A stretch of 64,000 nt of DNA from Desulfosporosinus sp. FKB. Lineage in GTDB: Bacteria; Bacillota; Desulfitobacteriia; Desulfitobacteriales; Desulfitobacteriaceae. Location: the NCBI RefSeq assembly GCF_002196705.1, contig NZ_NADJ01000039.1, forward strand, positions 493,631 to 557,630. Direction: 5' to 3'. The position numbers and the translations under genes are program-made. How positions within the stretch are numbered: the stretch's first letter is position 1; every line of letters starts with the position of its first letter. This document shows, piece by piece, positions 60,042 to 64,000 of the stretch. Under the pieces are notes generated by a model. That model was not told where the DNA came from. It was given only the letters and a program-made list of their open reading frames with translations, and did not search any database.

Positions 60042-61295
60042 ATGAGGTACATCGTAGTTGGCAACAGCGCTGCCGGCCTGTTTGCTGTCGAAGAAATTCG
60101 CAGGCATGACACCCAGTCAGAACTCCTCGTTCTCACAGTAGAACAAAAGCCAAGTTATTCCCGCTGCCTTACCACCTATTTTTTAGCAGGTGATATTCCC
60201 GCTTCCCGACTTTACTTACGGAATGATGATTTTGCTGAACAACTGAACTTGAACATTATTTATGGAGTCAACATTAATAGGGTTAACCCGGTACGTCAGA
60301 TGGTTCAGAGCACAGACGGGCGGGAGTGGCATTATGATAAACTTCTGTTTGCTATGGGATCTTCGGCAAAAAAACTCACCATTCCCGGTAAAAGTCTTCC
60401 GGAAGTTTTTACTCTGCGTACCCTAGAGGATGCGGAAGCCATCAATAAGGTCATAGAACGAGGATCGAAAAAAGCTGTCGTCGTCGGAGGAGGTTTAGTC
60501 AGTTTAAAATGTGCTTACGCCTTGAGAAAACGGGGACTTGAAGTCATTGTAGTAGTCTCCTCCGGACAGATCCTCTCTCAGATGCTTGATGACAAAGCTG
60601 CCGGTATCATCGAAAATCATTTAAGAGCAAACGGGATTCAATTTCTTTTCAAGACTGAGGTGATAGCTATTTCAGGCAAGGACCATGTGCAGGTTGTCCT
60701 GCTCTCACCTCAAACAGAACTTGCCGCTGATCTAGTAATCATAGGTAAAGGCGTATGCCCTAATATTGGCGAACTAAGGCAATGCGGCTTTAATATTGGC
60801 AAGGGGATTCAGGTAGATGCTTTTATGGCCACCAACCTGCCCAATATTTACGCAGCCGGGGATATTGCCGAAACCTGGGATATAGTTCGCCAAACGTTCA
60901 CAGTAAACGCCACCTGGCCGAATGCAGCGACTCAGGGCAGAATTGCCGGAGCAAATATGTGCGGAGTCCATAAAGTTTATCCGGGATCATTGAGCCTAAA
61001 TTCGGTTGACTTTTTCGGCCTCTCAGCCATGTCTGCCGGTATTACCAAGCTTAATAAAGCCATGGAAACAGGAGATTGGGAAGAAGAACTAGCGCAAGGA
61101 ATCATTGATGGCAGAACCGTCTACCAAAAACTAATTTGGCAGGGGGACGTCCTCAAGGGCTTTATCCTCGTTGGTAACACCTCCCAGTGTGGTGTTTTGA
61201 CAGCTTTAATCAAATCAGAGCGGCCTTTAACCCAGGCCCAAAAGAAAGTCGCACTGGGGAAACGGGGAAGCTTAGCAGCGGAACTGATAATGTGA
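60042..61295 (+). CDS. FAD/NAD(P)-binding oxidoreductase of the CODH cluster
   Basis: 417 residues from the ATG at 60042 (AAGGAAGGT upstream, inside the end of cooS). FAD motif YIVVGNSAAGLFAVEEIRRH, AMGSSAKKLTIPG, NAD motif AVVVGGGLVSLKCAYALRKR, and IYAAGDIAETWD. The class covers rubredoxin/NADH reductases and CoA-disulfide reductase relatives. As the third gene of the coo unit it may pass CooF electrons to NAD(P)+. Substrate specificity is not evident. Confidence 0.88.
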   Translation: MRYIVVGNSAAGLFAVEEIRRHDTQSELLVLTVEQKPSYSRCLTTYFLAGDIPASRLYLRNDDFAEQLNLNIIYGVNINRVNPVRQMVQSTDGREWHYDKLLFAMGSSAKKLTIPGKSLPEVFTLRTLEDAEAINKVIERGSKKAVVVGGGLVSLKCAYALRKRGLEVIVVVSSGQILSQMLDDKAAGIIENHLRANGIQFLFKTEVIAISGKDHVQVVLLSPQTELAADLVIIGKGVCPNIGELRQCGFNIGKGIQVDAFMATNLPNIYAAGDIAETWDIVRQTFTVNATWPNAATQGRIAGANMCGVHKVYPGSLSLNSVDFFGLSAMSAGITKLNKAMETGDWEEELAQGIIDGRTVYQKLIWQGDVLKGFILVGNTSQCGVLTALIKSERPLTQAQKKVALGKRGSLAAELIM

Positions 61296-61376
61296 ACATG
61301 CTCCCACCACTGGCTTGTTCACCTCCCTTGTGAGTTTATTATGCTAAAACGAAGAGACAATAATTTGTTGAGAAAC

Positions 61377-61431
61377 GCAATTCATCCCCTCCCTAATCGT
61401 TTGCGACGATTTGAGGAAGGGGACGAATTGC
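61377..61431. terminator. Long inverted repeat between the CODH cluster and the Nudix gene
   Basis: CGCAATTC-A-TCCCCT..CCT-AATCG and CGATT-TG-AGG-AAGGGG-AC-GAATTGC nest into one long stem. It can serve both convergent genes. Confidence 0.6.
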
Positions 61432-61460
61432 TGACGTGGTTTAAGCCTTCAATACTTTGT

Positions 61461-62033
61461 TTACAAATTAAGCGGAGAATCAGGCAAATCCTTGATTTTA
61501 GCTATTAGTTTCGTATAGACCTTATGCATATGAGGTTCGGTACTATAGGTGTTGATTTCAGCTAAAGGAATCCATTTAACGCCGCTGTTTTCATCTTCCT
61601 TAACCCTGAGCAAATCCTTTTCATCCGCTTCGATTAAGAAAGCAACGGATAAATGCAAGTGAGGGGATACGTAAATTCCGCGTTTTATGTGTCCTAAAAC
61701 AGTTAATATATCCAAGGAAAAAATAGCGTTGGAAACCGGATGAATAGTCTCTACGCCCGTCTCTTCCCTCAGTTCTTTTATTGCTACAGCCAATAAATCT
61801 TCATCCCCGTCAGCATGGCCTCCTATCCATGACCAGGAGTTATAAATATTATGATGGACCATAAGCACCTTATCTTTGCGACTGTTGACCGTAAAGGCCG
61901 AACAGGTAATATGTGCTGCTTCATTGTTCCTCGTCAAAATATCTTCAAATGCTTCTGCGCAAGATAAAAAGACCTCTTTATCCTTCGCTTCTTGTTCATT
62001 ATAGGGAGAATATTGCTTTATTAATTCAAACAT
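61461..62033 (-). CDS. Nudix hydrolase
   Basis: 190 residues. The Nudix box is GGHADGDEDLLAVAIKELRE followed by ETGV (about residues 71-94), intact G-x5-E-x7-REUxEExGU apart from D for the first E. An N-terminal extension of about 35 residues precedes the domain. It hydrolyses a nucleoside diphosphate linked to some other group; specificity cannot be told. Single gene converging with the coo cluster. Confidence 0.88.
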   Translation of the reverse strand: MFELIKQYSPYNEQEAKDKEVFLSCAEAFEDILTRNNEAAHITCSAFTVNSRKDKVLMVHHNIYNSWSWIGGHADGDEDLLAVAIKELREETGVETIHPVSNAIFSLDILTVLGHIKRGIYVSPHLHLSVAFLIEADEKDLLRVKEDENSGVKWIPLAEINTYSTEPHMHKVYTKLIAKIKDLPDSPLNL

Positions 62034-62264
62034 GTTCCTCTCTCTTTCTTTATAACTTCTAATAACTTACTCTGGTAACTAAAACCAGATTAATCTTCCT
62101 TGCCAAAAATATCCCTTATTTTTCTTTATCATAATACAACGCGGTTTCAGCTATATGACATTGCATTACATCACTTAACATTGACACAGCGGCGAGACAC
62201 TCGGCATGGCCAGCAGCTGCGCTGCATTTATGCTCAGAAAGTTTATACTTCCTGATAGTAAAAG

Positions 62265-62287
62265 AGACCGGGATCAAACCCGGTCTT
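62265..62287 (-). terminator. Terminator of the small basic peptide gene
   Basis: AGACCGGG-ATCAAA-CCCGGTCT, followed on the minus strand by CTTTTACT. The stop codon of the peptide gene is in the loop. Confidence 0.8.
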
Positions 62288-62384
62288 TGGCGACATCTTT
62301 TCCAATTTTATCAGAATCGAAGGGAAGGGGAATCTTCTCTGTGTTGTCTGGCTTCCGTGACTTGTTGTTCGTTTTTTTAGCCAT
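62274..62384 (-). CDS. Small basic peptide, 36 residues
   Basis: MAKKTNNKSRKPDN opens a hydrophilic 36-residue product ending KIGKDVAKDRV. AAAGGGGG lies before the ATG and a strong terminator overlaps the stop, so it is probably a real small gene. It resembles small spore or stress peptides in size and charge but no family is recognised. The 62034-62273 gap beyond it shows no gene. Confidence 0.5.
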   Translation of the reverse strand: MAKKTNNKSRKPDNTEKIPLPFDSDKIGKDVAKDRV

Positions 62385-62438
62385 AGCCAATTTACCCCCT
62401 TTAACGTTTCACAAATAGGATTCTCTGATTAATAAATT

Positions 62439-63200
62439 CTATACATTCCTTTTTCCATTCAACAAATCTAACAAGTGTTTTTTAATGTTAATGGCTTCAC
62501 TGGAAAGGAGAAGGTCCTGCTCACGAGGCCTGGAGAAGGGAACTTGGATCTTATCTAAAATTCGAGCAGGGCTATGGCTTAGAACAACAGCTTCATCTGA
62601 CAAAAGAATTGCTTCTTCAATATCATGGGTAATAAAGACAACCGTCGGACGGCTTTGGCTCCACACATTAAGAAGCCATTCCTGCATTTCCCGCCGGGTC
62701 AAAGCATCCAGTGCTCCAAAAGGTTCGTCCAGGATCAAAGTATTCTGTCCAAATAGAAAGGTTCTTAGAAGGGCTCCCCTTTGCCTCATTCCACCGGATA
62801 ATTGATGCGGGTAATGCTCCGCAAACTTACCCAACCCGAAACGATCGAGCCAGTGGCGTGCTGTCTCCCTGGATTTACGTTTATCCTCACGACGAATATC
62901 GCTGCCTAAAGCGACATTGTCCAGCAATGTACGCCAGGGCAATAGTAAATCTTTTTGAGGCATATATCCCACTTGACCCGGGATACCCTTAATGGATCGG
63001 CCCTCTAAAAAAATATCACCTTGAGCAGGGACCTCCACTCCGGCGATCAAATTACAAATCGAACTCTTTCCACAACCGGAAGGACCAATCAGAGATACGA
63101 ATTTTCCCGTTTCTACCTCAAGGTTAATATTTTGCAAAACATCCAGAACAGATTTTCCGCCGTCCTGATAAGACAAGGACACATCTTTAAGTACTAGCAT
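62439..63200 (-). CDS. ABC importer ATP-binding protein (SsuB/TauB/ThiZ type)
   Basis: 253 residues: Walker A GPSGCGKSSICNLIAG, Q-loop MPQKDLLLPWRTLLDNV, signature LSGGMRQRGALLRTF, Walker B TLILDEPFGALDALTR, H-loop VVFITHDIEEAI. The QKDLLLPW segment is typical of the nitrate/sulfonate/taurine/pyrimidine importer group. It lies 3 bp after the substrate-binding protein gene. The permease is not in the window. Confidence 0.92.
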   Translation of the reverse strand: MLVLKDVSLSYQDGGKSVLDVLQNINLEVETGKFVSLIGPSGCGKSSICNLIAGVEVPAQGDIFLEGRSIKGIPGQVGYMPQKDLLLPWRTLLDNVALGSDIRREDKRKSRETARHWLDRFGLGKFAEHYPHQLSGGMRQRGALLRTFLFGQNTLILDEPFGALDALTRREMQEWLLNVWSQSRPTVVFITHDIEEAILLSDEAVVLSHSPARILDKIQVPFSRPREQDLLLSSEAINIKKHLLDLLNGKRNV

Positions 63201-63203
63201 AAT

Positions 63204-64000
63204 CTAAGCCTTGGGCAGGAAGTTATTAGTAAACGCCTTATCTGTGTCGATCATTTTATCCAGTAGTTTGTGATCAAACATCCATTGAGCATAATTGTGC
63301 CAAACAGAGGCTTTCTGGACGCCCCATTGTGAAGCATCAGCCTGATACTGCTGACTAATCCAGGCTTGACTCTTCTTGATAAGCTGCTTATCTTCTTCCG
63401 GTGCGTTCTTGATCAGAATGTTAGCCGCATCATCCGGGTTTTTAATAGCATATTGGTAGCCTTCACTGACAGCTTGAGTGAAGCGGCGAACAACATCGGG
63501 TTTTCCCTGAATCATTTTTTCACTTGTAACTAAAACAGGCGTATAATCGTCAAGTGCCGGATTAATATCTTTCAGCCATATCATATTGAGAGGTGTACCG
63601 GCCAATTCAGCCTGAATCCCTTCCCAACCATAGAAAATCCAGGTCAGATCGATAGAACCTTTTGACATACTGGCAATGGGATCAGCATCTCCAATATTTA
63701 TCATTTTGACTTTATTAAAATCCGCATGTTCCTTCTCCATCAAGGCTTTAATGGTTTCTGTCTCCGACGGCAGACCCCAGCCGCCGTAAGTCTTACCTTC
63801 AAAATCCTTCGCAGTTTGGATATTCTTACTCTTCAGTGAAGCAAAACCCGATGTGTTATGCTGCAAGATTGTAGCTATAGAAACTAAGGGCAGCCCTTGG
63901 ACGCGGGCATCGGTAACCTGTTCCTGAGCGCTTATTCCGAAATCGGCTTTGCCGGTCGCCACTAACTGTTCCACCGTCCCTTGGCTCGAAGGAGGAACGA
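63204..64000 (-). CDS. NMT1/THI5-like ABC substrate-binding protein (5' end outside window)
   Basis: The frame is open to the right edge (about 265 residues visible), so the signal peptide and start are missing. Visible blocks: VEQLVATGKADFGISAQEQV, LPLVSIATILQHNTSGFASL, FEGKTYGGWGLPSETETIKA, GSIDLTWIFYGWEGIQAELA and VTSEKMIQGKPDVVRRFTQA. This is the ThiY/SsuA-like class, most like pyrimidine (HMP, thiamine precursor) binders because of the GWG and WIFYGWEG stretches. Its ATPase follows directly. Confidence 0.85.
   Translation of the reverse strand, partial: VPPSSQGTVEQLVATGKADFGISAQEQVTDARVQGLPLVSIATILQHNTSGFASLKSKNIQTAKDFEGKTYGGWGLPSETETIKALMEKEHADFNKVKMINIGDADPIASMSKGSIDLTWIFYGWEGIQAELAGTPLNMIWLKDINPALDDYTPVLVTSEKMIQGKPDVVRRFTQAVSEGYQYAIKNPDDAANILIKNAPEEDKQLIKKSQAWISQQYQADASQWGVQKASVWHNYAQWMFDHKLLDKMIDTDKAFTNNFLPKA

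Noticed and set aside
62206-62418. 70-codon plus-strand frame
   Set aside because: It is antisense to the small basic peptide gene and its terminator, and has no ribosome site.

Overview
The window looks like a chromosomal segment of a strictly anaerobic, spore-forming, low-to-moderate GC Firmicute of the Desulfosporosinus/Desulfitobacterium group. This rests on gene content only: a trimeric [FeFe] hydrogenase with its full maturation set, a confurcating-type lactate dehydrogenase (EtfB, EtfA with ferredoxin domain, FAD oxidase), a CooF-CooS-FAD oxidoreductase cluster, a DsrK/HdrD-like iron-sulfur protein, spore genes (YyaC-like, CotF-like), a YojF-BshB2 pair and many two-component systems. 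No rRNA, tRNA, prophage, transposase gene or CRISPR array was seen.

Layout. 1-1.6 kb: 3' part of a hydrogenase-4/complex I-type antiporter gene preceded by a TetR gene. 2-9 kb: AhpD-like protein, homocysteine methyltransferase, LysR/MFS pair, two flavin reductases with a PadR regulator. 9-13.5 kb: DUF1906 hydrolase, then a UBA-like membrane protein with an OmpR/kinase pair. 13.7-25.5 kb (all minus): membrane-bound Cache-HTH regulator, hydC-hydB-hydA, TM1266-type regulator, hydG, aspA, hydF, hydE. 25.8-36.4 kb: ParM/ParR-like pair, lipoprotein, endonuclease IV, phosphoesterase, YyaC, an HPt/LuxR regulator/hybrid kinase phosphorelay and an arginine deiminase-family enzyme. 36.6-40.8 kb: YojF, BshB2, ABC exporter, azoreductase, PQ-loop protein. 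41-46 kb: DsrK-like protein facing a DUF134/NifX-like/two MinD-type ATPase operon. 46-51.6 kb: CotF-like protein, then a secreted protein-ABC transporter-two-component operon. 51.8-56.1 kb: a small holin-like toxin locus and the lactate dehydrogenase operon. 56-64 kb: stand-alone receiver, DUF2680 protein, CODH cluster, Nudix protein, and part of a ThiY/ThiZ-like ABC importer.

The genes fit a redox economy in which electrons move between H2, NADH, ferredoxin, lactate and CO. The hydrogenase couples H2 to ferredoxin and NAD; the Etf-LDH oxidises lactate by electron confurcation; CooS/CooF feeds CO electrons to ferredoxin and perhaps to the adjacent FAD protein; the DsrK-like protein is a candidate heterodisulfide-type electron carrier.

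Three signals stand out. (1) A dispersed non-coding repeat of about 185 bp, nine full or partial copies, all in the same orientation, with two subfamilies whose hairpins differ by compensatory base changes; it resembles a TnpB/IS605-type non-coding mobile element or structured RNA. (2) A GACATATGCC operator present as two pairs, each with exactly 38 bp between centres and each laid over the same -35/-10 architecture, in front of the DsrK-like gene and the DUF134 operon. (3) A membrane-anchored regulator that joins a CitA/DcuS-type extracellular Cache sensor directly to the DNA-binding domain of a CitB-type response regulator, located just upstream of the hydrogenase operon.
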